This document shows positions 10,587-23,451 of a stretch of DNA of 64,000 bases, piece by piece (the first letter of the stretch is position 1; the number at the start of each line of letters is the position of its first letter). Under the pieces are notes generated by a model that saw only the letters and a program-made list of their open reading frames with translations, was not told where the DNA came from and made no database searches. Made by a program: the position numbers and the translations under genes. Origin of the DNA: Bathelium albidoporum (Eukaryota; Ascomycota; Dothideomycetes; Trypetheliales; Trypetheliaceae); assembly GCA_021031095.1 (NCBI GenBank), contig JAGFVP010000042.1, positions 1-64,000 of the forward strand, in the 5' to 3' direction.

Positions 10587-12542
10587 TCATTGGGTCACAC
10601 TTTGCGCCTGCAGCATTTGCCTTGCTTCCTGCAATGCCTCCTGGGTCGGATAATTGACAATAGCAAGATAGAGCACGCCCTTTACAAACGTTAGTCACGA
10701 CTGATTGGACAAGCATCGCCAAATGATGTTGTACTTACTGCTTTAAGCTTCTTCTTCACTACTCCGATAAGGCCACCGCGACCCCGATTTCGTCTCCTCG
10801 AGCCAGACTCGTCACTTCTCATACGGTGTGCCCTGCCTCTGCCATGGCGTCTATAGTCATCTCCTTCGTAGTATTCGTCTCTCCCACCATAATCATTTTT
10901 TCCCCCTCCATAGCTTTCTGCGCCATATGGTGCAGACGCGAATGCGGAACTCGACGCAGGGGAATTGCTGCGAGCGTTCGCAATACCTGACACGACAGAT
11001 CCAATAAGACCCCGGCGACGGCCATCCGGGCTAGTGCCGCCCAATTTACCACCTGTGATTAGGGCGAGAGGAGAGCCGCTTCTGGCGGGGTGCGAGGGGT
11101 CTGAGAAGCGGGAGTGGAATTCTGGTTTGGGGACTGCGTTACCGAGTGTGGTATCAGGGTTCTCCATGTTCTGTTTTAGATGAGAAGTCAGCGTTCGAGT
11201 GCATTCACCAAAACACGTCATGAGCATACGTATTTGGCCTGACTCTGCTTGTCAAAGTAGTTATTCAGCCAGTTGCCCGTCCTTTGCATCTTATTCATTT
11301 TTTCTCTGTCTCCAGCAGCAGCATCGATCGAGGGGAATACCAGAGGCGCGCACTCGGGCATTTCGATTTCGCTATGCGTTGTGCCGCTGGTTTGCCTTAG
11401 ATTTATTCCAAATTGCTTCCACTTGCTCTGTTGGTTTCCCTGCAGATCGTATTTGGCAATACTTTGTGTCGCCAAGTCAATCTGCCCATAAGTCACCGGT
11501 TTTGTAGCATCTGGATCAAAGCCCATGACAAGAGCATAGAGACCACGTGGTTTGAAGAGCTTTTCGTTCATCTGATTGAGGTAGAAATTGGCGCGGTTGC
11601 GGACTTGTATCTCCGAGGCTGTGCCAGCAGCGATTTGGACGGCTAAGGTAACAGCCTGGGCAATTAATGACGGTGCAAATCCAGCGATACCCGCCGCCAA
11701 CATGACACCTTGGATCCATGGATCTGCCTATCAATCGCACGGGAATTAGCCTTTGGACGTTTGAGACCATCACTGCGTGTCTGTTTGTCTTTGCTTACCT
11801 TGGCACATTCGTCAAACGTTTCCAAAAAATCGATGAACATATTTTGATCGATTCCACAGTTGTCTAGTACTGGCGCGTATGCTCGGACAAATCCCCGCTT
11901 CTTGGTTCCAGGCCGTCGTTGCGGTAGAATGACAGGGACGGGCAGACCCGTACTCACTACAGGTCTACCAATCTCGGGATGTTTGACCATAAACTTGGCA
12001 ATCAATTCCTCGACATTCACCCGAGCTGACACCTTTTTACTGTTGTCTTCGGCTTGATGTCTGTCCGATGGAACACCGTCCGCTTCATCGGCAGCTTCGT
12101 CCAAAGCCCAGTCTTCCTCGTCGTACTCGGGCAAAACATCTTCATCGGGAGAGGGGCTTCGACCTTTCTCATCAACAGGCACGGCTTCCCCTCGCTCGAT
12201 GAGCGCCTCTGCTTCTTCACGGGGAAGCTCCACGTATTCTGGAGGAGCCTCGTCGGGAATTTGGCCCTCTGGGACAGATACGCTCTTGGCGACGTTGTCG
12301 TCGTAATCGTTGTGGCGATTGACGTCCACGCTTTGTATTCTCCGGTTGAGGTCGTTGTCACTGACACTGCGACTGCTGCTTGCACGAACCTCGCCTTCTT
12401 CGCCGCTCGGATTTGGAGACCGCGACCGTTTTTTCTCCTGGCGGTGATGGTAGGCTTCGACACCCAGGCCAACACCCGCACCTATTAGCTTTACAACCAA
12501 GGTTATCGGTCCACCACGGCCGTCTCTGCCTCTGCGACCCAT
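10587..12542 (-). CDS. Unknown 588-aa protein with RG-rich glycine/hydrophobic motifs
   Basis: Four exons are well supported: 11799-12542, 11230-11727, 10739-11170 and 10587-10679 (588 aa). The N-terminus is MGRRGRDGRGGP followed by a hydrophobic Gly-rich stretch (ITLVVKLIGAGVGLGVEAY). Then comes an acidic, disordered region with PPEYVELPREEAE and DEEDWALDEAADEADG. The conserved-looking core runs from residue 200 to 400: PQRRPGTKKRGFVRAYAP, LDNCGIDQNMFIDFLETF, and a hydrophobic Ala-rich stretch with FAPSLIAQAVTLAVQIAAGT. The C-terminal third is RG/Ser/Tyr-rich, with GRRRGLIGSVVSGIAN and RGRGGLIGVVKKKLKA, and ends in a helix. I cannot name the family; related proteins are common in filamentous ascomycetes as far as I recall. 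Confidence 0.75.
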
Positions 12543-14375
12543 CTTGCTCGAAGCGTCTGAGAAATGAAAGAACTGGAGAAAAATTCAACGATGACAATGA
12601 TGTGAGGCGAGATGAAGAACAAGATGGAAAAGGCCTACTGTCTGTTGGAATTTGTATCCTTTAAATCGACGCGTGCACATTGAACCGCCCACGGAGCTGG
12701 TCAAGCCATGAATTTGGGGCTACTCATCATTGGTCAATGACTTCGAGGGCTTAGAGACCTCGCGACGCTAGCCGAGTTCAGTTGGCGGGGCGAACTCAGA
12801 ATACGGGATTGAGAATTTTTGAAGAAACGGGTTGAGCCTCCTCAGCTGAGGGGTGAAAGCCGTCGGTTTAGGCAGAATCTCCGCGTGGCGGAGTCATAGT
12901 CCATCCACATTGGTTCAAGAAAAAGGGGAACACGCAGAATCTTGGCGGTCGCAAATGCTTATCCGATATGGTTGCATACAAAAGCTGTTAGTCTTTGGTG
13001 GATTAAGGCTCATTGGAATTCTAACGGTGGTTCGTGCGCAGTACCTATGTCAATGGAAGGCATCGGTTGAGACTCTGATTGATAGTTGAATGGATTGATA
13101 ATACTAGAAGAAGCCCGCCCTACTCACATCATTCACATCTCCTTCTTTAGTAACCAAAGGCCCAATATTAGGAACTTTCGCATCTTTCATAGATCGAAAA
13201 ATGGTCCCGCTGACCAAATACGGCGACGCTGACCCAGGCTATATTAGCACAACTCACGAAACCAAACGACAGCTAATTGGAAACTGCCGCAGCTTTTCTT
13301 GTTATCACCATTTAATCTTAGAGACCTGATAATGGGTTGGAGAGTCAGCTCACATCTCGTACCCCCATCGCGTTACCGATTGTTCCACTTCTACAGTACC
13401 GCTTACATGATGGACCAAGACCTCTTCTATTCTTGATGAGCGAAATAGACGAGTGCGCGGATCGTCATTGCTTTTCACTTATTCTATTCGTGTTTCCGTT
13501 CTACGTACCGGTACAATGCTCTGGGATACTGGCTCCAGAGGTAGGGCTATTTTAGACGGTCTTATTGTAGCTGCTGACGGCGATTGACCAGCCACACAGA
13601 TGTACAGTTGTCAGAAAAATGTATATCTTCGCGCTTTATTTTACTGTAAGTACCAATACTGCCATCTCCTGGTATCATGTTGTTCATTAGCGGAATGTAT
13701 AAGATATGATATACCCAGACCACGCAGTGTCACCAAGTCGGGGAAATCAAGACGGTTCTGGATGCCAGGAGACTGAAACTGTTCAGGCGCCCGGAAAGCA
13801 TTGCATGGCCATGACAGTGGGACTATTGCTCTCGGTACTGGTGTCGACAGACGGTCTCTCGTGGACGTTTTCCAGACAATGGCTAATTTGAGATTGCAAT
13901 GCGTTTCCTGGTCAGTTGGCCACGTATCAATCACTCCTCGTGATTCTGACGAAGCTGAGGTCAGTACCATTAGCCCGGGCCTGCTTTACTTGCTCAGAAC
14001 ATTTACTTATCGGGATACGGGCTTTATGTCTCTTGACCTACGGGTTCATCTGCTCGAGTTGATGGAGGAAGCTTTTGTTACCTCTTTATCATTTCACTAG
14101 CACCAGAATCGATGGCCGTCGAATAGCCGAAGTTTTGGTTCAGCGGGCGCAACGAATTCGCGATGCACACAACTCAGTATCCACATGATCGTGTCCAAGC
14201 AAAATTTTGTGTCGGTGTGAATTGCAGCATATTGATGAGGCGCAATCTTCTTGCTACTTCACAATGTTACTGAAACACACTTTTTTCTACAGAGGTTTCT
14301 CCATCAAACAATCTAGTTTGAACCTGTCGTGACATTCCTGTTCATAGTTGTTGCGCATTCCGCAAACCATTCCGA
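12543..14375. other. Gene-free stretch, about 1.8 kb
   Basis: I see no gene here. All ORFs are short and lack protein-like composition. The right end is the 3' side of the Pth11-like gene; the left end is the promoter of the 588-aa gene. Confidence 0.45.
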
Positions 14376-15717
14376 TCATGTCCACGACTGCTGCGGAGCA
14401 CCTCTCCAAAACTCAAGATCATTTGGGTTTAGCAGTTGCTCTCCTCCCGACTGTACCGAAGTCTTTGATGGGCTGCTCGACACAGTCTGAAAGACATGCG
14501 ACTCCGGCATACATTTGTCTCCAGCGAACCTGTAACTGAGTCTCTTCTCGTACAAGTATAGTTGATCAGAGCCATTTACGGTGCTAGAGCTAGCATCATT
14601 CGACTTCCTGGTCTTGCCAAGTACGTATTGGACGAGTGGACGAAGCGTAGGGAGGCACGCACTGACGATGCCGAGGTGGACTTCAATGGTGCTGAAGAGA
14701 TGAGGGTAAAAGTAATTCCCTGATCGGTACAATTAGTTTCCGGGCCGGTTGCCTGTTGCCTAGAGAAGCAGAGGGTGATACGTACATGTAGGGTTCACAA
14801 CCTTCTGCCAGTGGAGAAGGATGGCGAGTCTTGCCAAGCTGACTCCGCAAGCACTGTCGTCGGGTCAGCACTATGCTCTTCTAAAGTTCTGCAATGGACA
14901 CTGACAATGATGCTAAGCCAAGTATGACGGAGATCTGGAGTTTGGTTTGAGTGGACATCTGTAATTTCCAGACTGCGTGCAGCGGTAGTGCCAAGAGCAC
15001 AAAGTCCGTAAACACATTCATGGCTGAGCCGATGAGGCAGAAAAGCATCTGCTTGATGCAGTGGTGGTTTTTAATCGATTTGTCCCACATGGATGCTAGC
15101 GGTTGGCATTGGAGTCCTAAAACGACAACAAACATTACCCCCCATGCAACTGAGAAGGCAGCGATAATGTTGGTGGCATGTCGCATGTATCTGATCTCTC
15201 CAAAAATCCTTCGGTAGAAGAGGGCTATAGACACCTTGATGAGCGGGACTGCAGTTGACCAGAGGATCTCGGCGGCCAATAGTGACTGTCATGCCTATTA
15301 CTACAACTGCAAAGACACGACAGAAGAAGACACGGTACCTGTGTGAAGTGCTCCATATCCGGCTCAGGTAAGGTTTTGCCCTGTCTCCCGAATCCATAGT
15401 GAACCACTAAAGTCCGGCGTTGGCTATGCGCATGCAAGGGACCATCCAGAAACTTACTGCAGAAGGTAGATACGGCAACTCCCCATGCCACAGGCTATCG
15501 CGTCATTAGCCTCAGAGTTGAGGAACGGGTCGGATGAGCGTACAAGCGCAAGGACTATAGCCAGGTCGTCTGCACCAAAGGATGCCCGCCGGAGCGCTCG
15601 TGCAAACATTCGAAGCCCAACTGCTACCGTTGCCGCTACAACGACGATAATCTCTGCGGCCAAAATGTTCGGAACTCGACTTGCTTCTGATGCATCCTCG
15701 TTCAATGCAGGCTCCAT
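14376..15717 (-). CDS. Rhodopsin-domain integral membrane protein (Pth11-like)
   Basis: A chain of short exons reads through in frame: MEPALNEDASEAS with AAEIIVVVAATVAVGLRM; PVAWGVAVSTFC; MVHYGFGRQGKTLPEPDMEH; SLLAAEILWSTAVPLIKVS continuing IALFYRRIFG and GVMFVVVLGLQCQPLASMWD; CGVSLARLAILLHWQKVVN; then WNYFYPHLFSTIEVHLGI and SACLPTLRPLVQY. This is the seven-helix order of the fungal rhodopsin-domain family (SAT4/Pth11-type), including the HYGFGRQ loop, a CxP motif and the final ACLPTLRP motif. Such proteins are plasma-membrane or vacuolar and have been linked to surface sensing in pathogens; the ligand is unknown. Six introns are inferred, so exact boundaries are approximate. Confidence 0.85.
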
Positions 15718-18339
15718 CCTGTAGAATGTGCAGGAACGCAGGATGTTCTTCCTTTACGAAATAGATTCCAAGGAGACCAGTGTCAACATAAGAGTGTGCA
15801 AAAAGGGAGCGCATAACAAGAAAGCGTATAACGCGGATGAAAGGACGAAATTGATATCGTGCTACGAAGAAGGCTTTTCATAACAGGCAGACGCGATAGA
15901 AAAGAGGCTACGGGAGAGGCGCAACCCCACGTAGAGTATTGACGCGCCAGGATGTGTCTGCATATGCTGTGCAGACACCCCTACCGATAAGAGCTGGAAG
16001 CAAGGAAGAACGCATAGTAGCCAGCGTCCAACAGCAGTGCAAATCGCACAAGTGTAGCGAGAACACAGCCAGCGCAAGGTACCGACGAAGTAACACGTAA
16101 GTCACGCAACACCGCGAGCTATCGAACCATATCTTCCTAGTTCCCGAGGCGTATGAGGACAACGGCGAATTGGCATCACAGAACGAGATGTAATTGTACG
16201 TGACGCGTTTTCGTTTCCCAGAAGCGGTCGACCCGATCACGGAACCGTCCCTTTTGCCGCTGTATTCAGCTTTATGGACGACGTTTCGAGCCTTTGCTCG
16301 TCGCTGAAACAACGTCTTCAACGAATCTGGCAGGCTGCTACCAGCAACGGGTAGTACCGCTCGGGTACTCGTCGTCTCCATATCTGATCGATTCCATGCA
16401 GGTTTCCCACTCCCAATGCATAACGCTGCGTCCGCGTCTGCTGCATAATGAGCTAGGATAAAATGGTGCCGCGGTAAAAATCGACAGCCTTATTCATCAG
16501 ATGGAAATTCCCGTTTTAGAATCCGGCGGACGTTCTTTTTCGTGATTCGTTGATGGGATCCTCGGCAGGACAAATCAGTGGATAGAATAAATTGCATGAC
16601 ATCGAGCGACCACAAAGTGCCGTCGTTGATCGAATTCCATGCGATGCTTTTCCAATTGATTGAATGTTTATTAGATCTTTGTGAACAAGACGACAATTTT
16701 TCACGACAGTGCCGGTATGCCAGCCCCGTGCGAATATTGCTTTCCTGCATCGAACTGCAAAGTTGGAGGAGTTTTCCGTCTTGATTGGATGGCGAAATTT
16801 TCATTGCACAGAAACCCCTGGGGAAGGATGCGGGTAAGGTGGCTCGCTTGGTTATTCCCAAAGCCTGCGCCGTGAGGCTGTAACAAGCGTCTGAGAAATT
16901 CGCCGGCCATAATGGACCACTCACCACCCACACCGCAGGACTCAGCCCCGAAACAACTTAACGGTTGACAGGGAAGCCATCAGCTCGGTCTCACCGAACC
17001 CGGTTTCTTCAACGGTAATTGTGCAAACGCAAGGATACCGACATCGATGAGTTGCAGATATTCCAGCTTTCGACATCAACAAGCGCGCAAATTCATGCAA
17101 TAAGCAATTGACCCGCTCGATAAGATCTTGTGTTTTGCATACAGGACATCTGAACACTGGCAATTGCGCAGCCTGTCTGCTACATCTGGAATGGCATTCA
17201 CTCGACAACAAACAAAGGATACCCTGCGTGGAATGAAGCATAGTTTCAAAGTCCTTGCTTACCGAGGCGTTTCAGGCTTCTGAGACATTGTTTTCATCCG
17301 TTCTCTGCCACGATCCACGGTGAAGAGTCAGGGAATTTTATCGGGTTGCTTGTGGTGGTGTTGCCACCTGTAGGTGTACGGCACAATTCCCTGTACGATT
17401 GTCTTCAGCTTTCCCAATCCGGTTGTATCCTTCAAGGTGCCAGTAAAGGGTGTCACGATGGGCTTCAAACTCTACCGAGTGGTCTATTGCTAGGACGATA
17501 CCGTTCATGTTCATGGAGTGATCATATACTCAATTATGAGCTGCGGCTCTGTCGCTTGGCATTTGACGAGAGTAAATACTACCTACTTTGTCCAGTTGCG
17601 GTCGCTACTTGATCTTGGTGTTGCTTCTTTATGGATCTCATTTGATGTCCTTGCTCTCTGTTATTTCATGTCCCATAATTGCAACGGTTACGCTGTAACG
17701 AATTTCGTGCCATTGGATCGAAACTCCAGTCCGCTGTTCATTATGATTGATAACCTGACGAGTTTCTGACAAAAAAAGGAGCTGTAAACTGTCTTTGCAA
17801 CCCTATTTCCACTAAGAATATATTTTAATCGTGACCAAACTCATCCACACGGCACTACTCCCTGTCCAACTCTCACATTCTTTTAATCGGGTTTTAGCAA
17901 AGCTTTGTTGCCATGATAAACTTCCGGCACACTTTCATCTCGACCGGCTTGATCATCGCGTTGGAACCCCTGGTCTATGGTACGTGCCGGCTGAAGTCTG
18001 CAGGGTTCCCAAGAAAACCCTTCTCTGTAGCTTGCTTCTACAGATAGGAATTGCAAGACCTAGCAGTTTATCGCCCTCAATGATGTTTTCAGCTTATTAC
18101 TCGGCTTTCTAAATGAGGACTTAAGCCCCGCTCTCACCCTACTACCTCTCGAACCCCTTGCCTCGACCAGGGCAGTCCATGCATCACCAGGCGCTGGTTT
18201 CTTAGACTAAAACACTGCAGGAATCGCTCCAATGCTCATTCTTGTCTGGTTCCTGATCATTTTACATGGATTCAAAGTCCTTAGGCCCAGACTTCCGGGT
18301 CTGAGGTGCGTTATTCGGTTCTGTTTGAGAGCTGAACCA
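15718..18339. other. Gene-poor stretch, about 2.6 kb
   Basis: It contains minus-strand ORFs at 15908-16381 (157 codons), 16490-16933 (147) and 16942-17241 (99). The first begins with a polar basic segment (LFQRRAKARNVVHKAEYSG); the last contains a CPVC pair followed by a leucine-rich helix. None is recognisable and no splice model joins them convincingly. They may be chance frames or remnants of a decayed gene. Confidence 0.35.
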
Positions 18340-19479
18340 TCACGTTGGCTGGCCTGGAATCATGTTGCCTGCGAGAGGAGATTTACGCGCCTTGAAGTCT
18401 GAATTCGCTCCGTACTGTAGCAGCATGAGAACACCCGACTCGAAGTTTTTTGCGACCGCCAAATGCAGTGGCGTGCACCCGGCGAGGTCGTAGGCATCAA
18501 TGTTCAGCTCTGGCGTCTGTTCTGAGTAGTGTCGCAATAAGATTCTGAGCGCGCCTTCGCGCTGGCATAAGACCGCCCAATGCAGAGCAGTTCGCCGCGC
18601 GTGATCGACTTCACTTAAGCGAGCACCATGAGACAGTAAAATACTCACGACAGTCTCGCGGTCTCCAACGACAGCGTACATCAGTGGAGTACGACCGTCA
18701 CTATCCTTTTCATTGCAATCTATGTTCCGTTGAACGAGAGCATTTACGATGCAGTCGTTGCCCTTTTGAGCGGCAATATGAAGAGTGCTAAGCCAGCCTT
18801 CGTCCCTGACTAGCAATGGTGCCGTGTGAGGTGCTTTGTCCAGCTCAGATGGGACGACATCCGTACGGCTAAGTCGCATTTGATCTTGCGCTTTGAGGGA
18901 GCTTAGTATTGAAAACCTGTCATTGGTGCCGTTGCCGCCAGCAAGCAAGTCAAATGCCGTGGATAACGTCGGCGAGGTTTGTGTGATGTTCGATATTGCA
19001 AAGTCCGAGTCATGGCCGAACTGCATTTGCGAGGAAGGCGTCATGTATGCCAGCGATACTGAGTTGTTGACACAAGGCAAGGTGCCTGTTGCGTCAGGGT
19101 CGAAATTGACATCGCGATATGTGTCATTCGCATTGCAGTAGATGTCACTTTGTTCGAAGGCTGAAGCGCTAGACCTATTTGGATAAATCGTTGCTAAAAC
19201 AGACACATCAGATGGTGAAGTGTCGATGGAGTCTTGTGGGGAAACCGGAAGGGGAGATTGAGCGCTGGCACTAGAAGGCGTATCACATCGGGCGCTTTTG
19301 GCAGTGCGCTCTTGATCTTTTTTCTCTGCAAAGCGTAAGTATAATTAGAAACGCTGATGTACAAAGGTATGAAGGGAAATCGTGAAATTCGACTGACGAC
19401 GGAACTTGCGCTGTGCAACGCGATTTTGCAAGCGACGTCGTTCGATGGGGTTGGTACAGAGTTCGATGTTGAATTCCAT
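18340..19479 (-). CDS. bZIP basic-region protein with C-terminal ankyrin repeats
   Basis: Two exons, 19398-19479 and 18340-19325, give 355 aa. Exon 1 encodes NPIERRRLQNRVAQRKFR, a clear bZIP basic region with the N-x7-R core. The intron has donor GTCAGT, and joining adds QKKDQERTAKSARC. No leucine heptads follow; the next 150 residues are Ser-rich and disordered. Residues about 205-345 form four ankyrin repeats (STLHIAAQKGNDCIVNALVQ, GRTPLMYAVVGDRETVVSIL, RRTALHWAVLCQREGALRIL, GCTPLHLAVAKNFESGVLML). It is likely a nuclear transcription regulator; bZIP-ankyrin proteins are a fungal class. Partners and targets are unknown. Confidence 0.85.
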
Positions 19480-21415
19480 CCTGGTTAAGACGCAGAGTAA
19501 AGGTAGACTTATAAGGAAACCAGTAGTACAAGAATTCTTGTGCTCATTATCGGTACAACTGCATCATAGCTAAAGCCTAGCTGGAGTTTGATGCTCAAAG
19601 CTATGTTCTTGTTTGTTACTCCGTGACTCGGCCTTTATAAAGGAGATTGGGCATTTCTTTGCAATCTTTTTGATAGATGACTTTGCTTTTTGTCCACGCA
19701 GCCAAGTGGAGCTCAGCATGTGGGCGAGAGATCTTGCGATGCCTACACGGACGCAAGTCGGTCTTGCCGTCAACTACGGCAAAGCATTTTGCTCGGTAAG
19801 AATGGATATGTTGAGCTCCTGATGGACCCCAGGTTTTGTAAGCTATCATTATGGTCGAACGCCACTAGTTCAGCACACTGCCTAGAACATCGAACAATGA
19901 GATTTATCTACTCTCATGCCCTATGGGCTAGAACAAGTTTCGAGGTCGCTTGCTACGGTAGGGTTAGGATGAGGGCGGCAAGCGCCGGGACTTCCCGCAA
20001 TATTTTACGTTTGCTTTGACCGTCTAGACATGTTTGGATTAGAGAGGTTGAATAATGGATCTACAGCAGATGAGTCAGGGTATAGAGATGCTGGGCCTTA
20101 TGCAGTAGGCAGGCACGATGAGGTACAGTGGATGCTGTGGCCTGGTTGCTGGGAGAGCTAGACACCAAATATAGTGCGCATCCAAACCACGGGTCGGCCC
20201 TCCCGACGGGTGATTCCTGGTATCTAACTCCTCACCGCCAGGCTCTGGTCGATTGAAATGATCGGAATTGAAGGTTATCCCAAGGAAGCAGACCTAGGTA
20301 GCTTGATGATCGCGGTTTTACCATTGTTCTCCCTCAAATGATGTAACCGTGCCTCCTATCAACCCTGGTATTTTCTGGCGGTGAACTGCGGTTTTTGAGA
20401 GGAGGCAAGGACGAGTGGGAGAACTCGATCGCGAGGGGATCTGAGGAAGGATTGGAAGAAAAGCCCGCTGAAAATGTTTTAACGGCATGTAGTAGATCTT
20501 AGGCACTGTAGCTTCTGCGCTTGAATACCAGGTATTATGTTTATGCACATCATGCATAAAAATGACATCATAGTGGTGGAACAGTGACTCTGTCCAAGTC
20601 ATTTTTGCCAGCATCACCACTGTTGGCCTTCAGTCATTTGAATAGAACATGACACCTTTGGTGATAAGCATAGATGATAGGATAATGCTGGCAGAAGTGG
20701 CTGGCTCTTTTTTCTTCAAGATACCTAATCATGACCAATACCGCCAACATCGTAGCCACTTGATCTATGTTTGCCTTACCCTCTTCAAACGACCTCTACA
20801 ACGCTTGGTGTCTTCCGTGAATAGTCCCGTGTATACGGGGACGAATAAAACGTTGCCCAGGTTTTGCGTCTCTACACAGTGCTAGATCCAGGTCAGTGAA
20901 TGAGACTCATCCGGTTTCTTATTTCACCACCACATCCTCCTCTATCCAATTGAACTTCTTCAAAAATTGGTAAAATGCCGGCTTCCATTATGGACAGGCC
21001 GCCGCGTACATTTGCCGGTCCAGCGACAGGACAGCCGGAATCTATGGCGCCGCCGCCTCCCAGGCCAAATGTGATGCAATATACGCCTGGAACGGCGATG
21101 CGCAACGGAAAAGAGAGTGAGCGGGACCGATACTGTCAGAATTGGTGCTGCTCCCGAGGAGCATGTTCTTGTTGCGGCGATCGATGAAGAGTTCTGGCCT
21201 GACGGGTGAAAAGCAAACAATAGAGAAACAGAGGGGTCAGGAATCGCTTGCTTGGCCCATTGCAAAAGCAGCGAGACGTCTTTGAGCATTGGCTAAGATT
21301 TCGTGGTTCATATTCTTGAGAATGCATATAGCTTCAACACATTAGTGAGCGTGGGCATGCCACCAAACACCCCAGCAATGCAAGCTAAATAGTGGGAATT
21401 ATGTATGATGCGTTC
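19480..21415. other. Gene-free stretch, about 1.9 kb
   Basis: No gene is recognised. A minus-strand frame at 20893-21289 is Gly-rich but has no motif or good splice model. The rest is short chance ORFs. The left end is the promoter of the ankyrin-bZIP gene. Confidence 0.4.
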
Positions 21416-23451
21416 TTAACGACTTCTCGTCTTACCCATACCACGCTTTCCAGCAAGCTGCGCCTCTGTCAGTATTTGCAGCTAAACAATGCGACACACT
21501 TGAAACTTACCAGATGTTTCTGTAACGCCGCCGTCTGATGCCTGTCCGCCTCTCCCTGCCTCGCCATCCGGTTCATCTTCTTCTGGCCCAACTTCATCAA
21601 CCGCTCCGCTTTACTTCGCGCCACTTCATCCGTTACACCATCCTCACGCCGGTTCGTGCTCTGGCTCCGCGCTCGGCTCTTCGCCCGCGCAATGGCCTGG
21701 CTCGCGCTGCGAGGCGTGTCGATGTCCATGGCGTCAGTGCCTGTATCCAAGCTGCGTCCACGGGCGGAACTGGCGCTGCGGCGGCGGCTTTGATCGCGGG
21801 CGCGCGCCGAGGCGCGAGATGTCTCGAGGCCGAGACTGTTAAGGTGGTTCTCCATGGAACTGAGTTTCTTCACGGCCTTATTCCTGGGTATCGGCACTCC
21901 ATTCTTTAATCGTTTCATGCGCCCTTCGTTTTTCAACAAAGCCTGCTTTTCTCGTATCAAATCCGCCTTGTATCGTATCTCGTCCTCATCTACATCCTCC
22001 ATCTGATCCTCTTCGTCATTGTTGTAGAATCCGTTGGCTTCCAACTGTTCTTCCTCCTTTTCCAAAGCAGCAAGCTTAGCGGCAATGTCTGGGTCAATAA
22101 AATCGTAGACATTGCGACCGTTCACAATCTCTGGTGGCTTATCATAGCGCCATTCAGGATCTTCAAGCTGCCATTCTTTGCGCAAGTCGACATTATACAC
22201 CCCAGGCCCACCATTCTCGACCTCGATATCGCGCAGCAGAGGCGGGCGATTCGGATCGTCCTTGTCATACTGCATTCGTGTTTTCACAGCGTCAGGGATG
22301 TATGCCTCGCGTGTCACGCCTCCAAGTGGTTGCGCGACATGGATGCGGCGAAGAAGTTCGCCAAGGCGACCTGTGGGTTCGCCGGAGGAAGAGGTACCTC
22401 CTTTTAGCTTTGTAGCATTGCGTTCGGCAATGAGACGATCACATGCTGCATTTCGGACTTGCATAAGATTCTCAGAAGTCGTACATGATAGTTGGAGCAT
22501 TTCGATATTGTCTGTCGAGTCGATAATAGATTGCAGGGAGCTTCTGATTTCAGGGTCAAGATCTTCCGGACGAGTGACATCAATCTTGTTGATGACAAGA
22601 AAAACAAGCTTGTTCGAAAAGAGGGGTTTGATGGATTGGAAAAGCTGTATTTGAGCCTGGACAGAATATCCACACTGCTCAGAGAGATCCATAAAATAGA
22701 GGATAGCAGAACGAAGATGAGCGATGGCGGTAATGGATTGCATTTCAATCGTGTTCATTTCTTCAAGTGGATGATCAAGAATGCCTGGTGTATCGATGGC
22801 TTGAAAGCGTAACATCTTGTAGTCGAAATGGCCGACGAAAAGAGATTTCGTAGTGAAGGCATATGGCTGGATATCGACATCTGCCCGAGAAATGTTCTTG
22901 AGAAAACTTGATTTGCCGACATTTGGATATCCACAGATCAAAAGCGTACGGGTATTTGGATCGATTGAAGGTAAACGTCCTAGATGTTGACGCACTTGCT
23001 CTAAATACACCAAAGGGTCTTTTAATTTCTTGCATATTGTTGCCATCCGCCCCAATGCTGCCCTTTTGAGCTGTTTACATTGAAATAGTGATTGTCCGTA
23101 TTTTAAGAGTCGCACGTAGTCACGAGCCACGGTCTCGATAAGGTGCTTGGCTGTGGAAAGCTGCCCGAGGGCGATCCTAAAGTGATCTGCATCGTAGAGA
23201 GTGTTGAGAAGATCTTTATGAAACGGGTGTATATCTGCTAACCGCGGGAAGCCATCAAGGATTGCTGAGAGCTTCTCAGCAAACGTCTCCGCTGTGTATT
23301 TGACCTTTCTCGTATAGAAGGCTCTGATTCTGCTAATCTTGAAGCCGGATCGAATCTGGGTGGGTAAACGTCGCTGTGTTCTGCTGAGGACGATATCCAG
23401 AAACTCCTGCGAGGTCGGAACAGGTGCAATATCCTTCCACGTCGTCTTCAT
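21416..23451 (-). CDS. NOG1: Nucleolar GTP-binding protein 1 (60S ribosome biogenesis)
   Basis: Exons 21511-23451 and 21416-21457 give 660 aa. The intron places the last 13 residues (LAGKRGMGKTRSR), the typical basic Nog1 tail, after QKHL. The N-terminal helical domain starts MKTTWKDIAPVPTSQEFLDI. The G domain has GYPNVGKSS (residues 174-182), DTPG (220-223) and NKID (288-291). The C-terminal half holds charged segments and an RS-rich basic stretch (RASARARDQSRRRSASSARG). Nog1 is a circularly arranged Obg-family GTPase on pre-60S particles in the nucleolus and is essential in yeast. Length and motifs match the family. Confidence 0.97.

Noticed and set aside
16490..17241. Two neighbouring minus-strand ORFs with Cys pairs, considered as a transcription factor
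   Set aside because: The CPVC pair is isolated, no Zn2Cys6 pattern is present and the ORFs do not join by plausible introns.
20893..21289. Gly-rich minus-strand frames upstream of the acetyl/ankyrin region
   Set aside because: Several frames overlap without motif, start context or a workable splice model.
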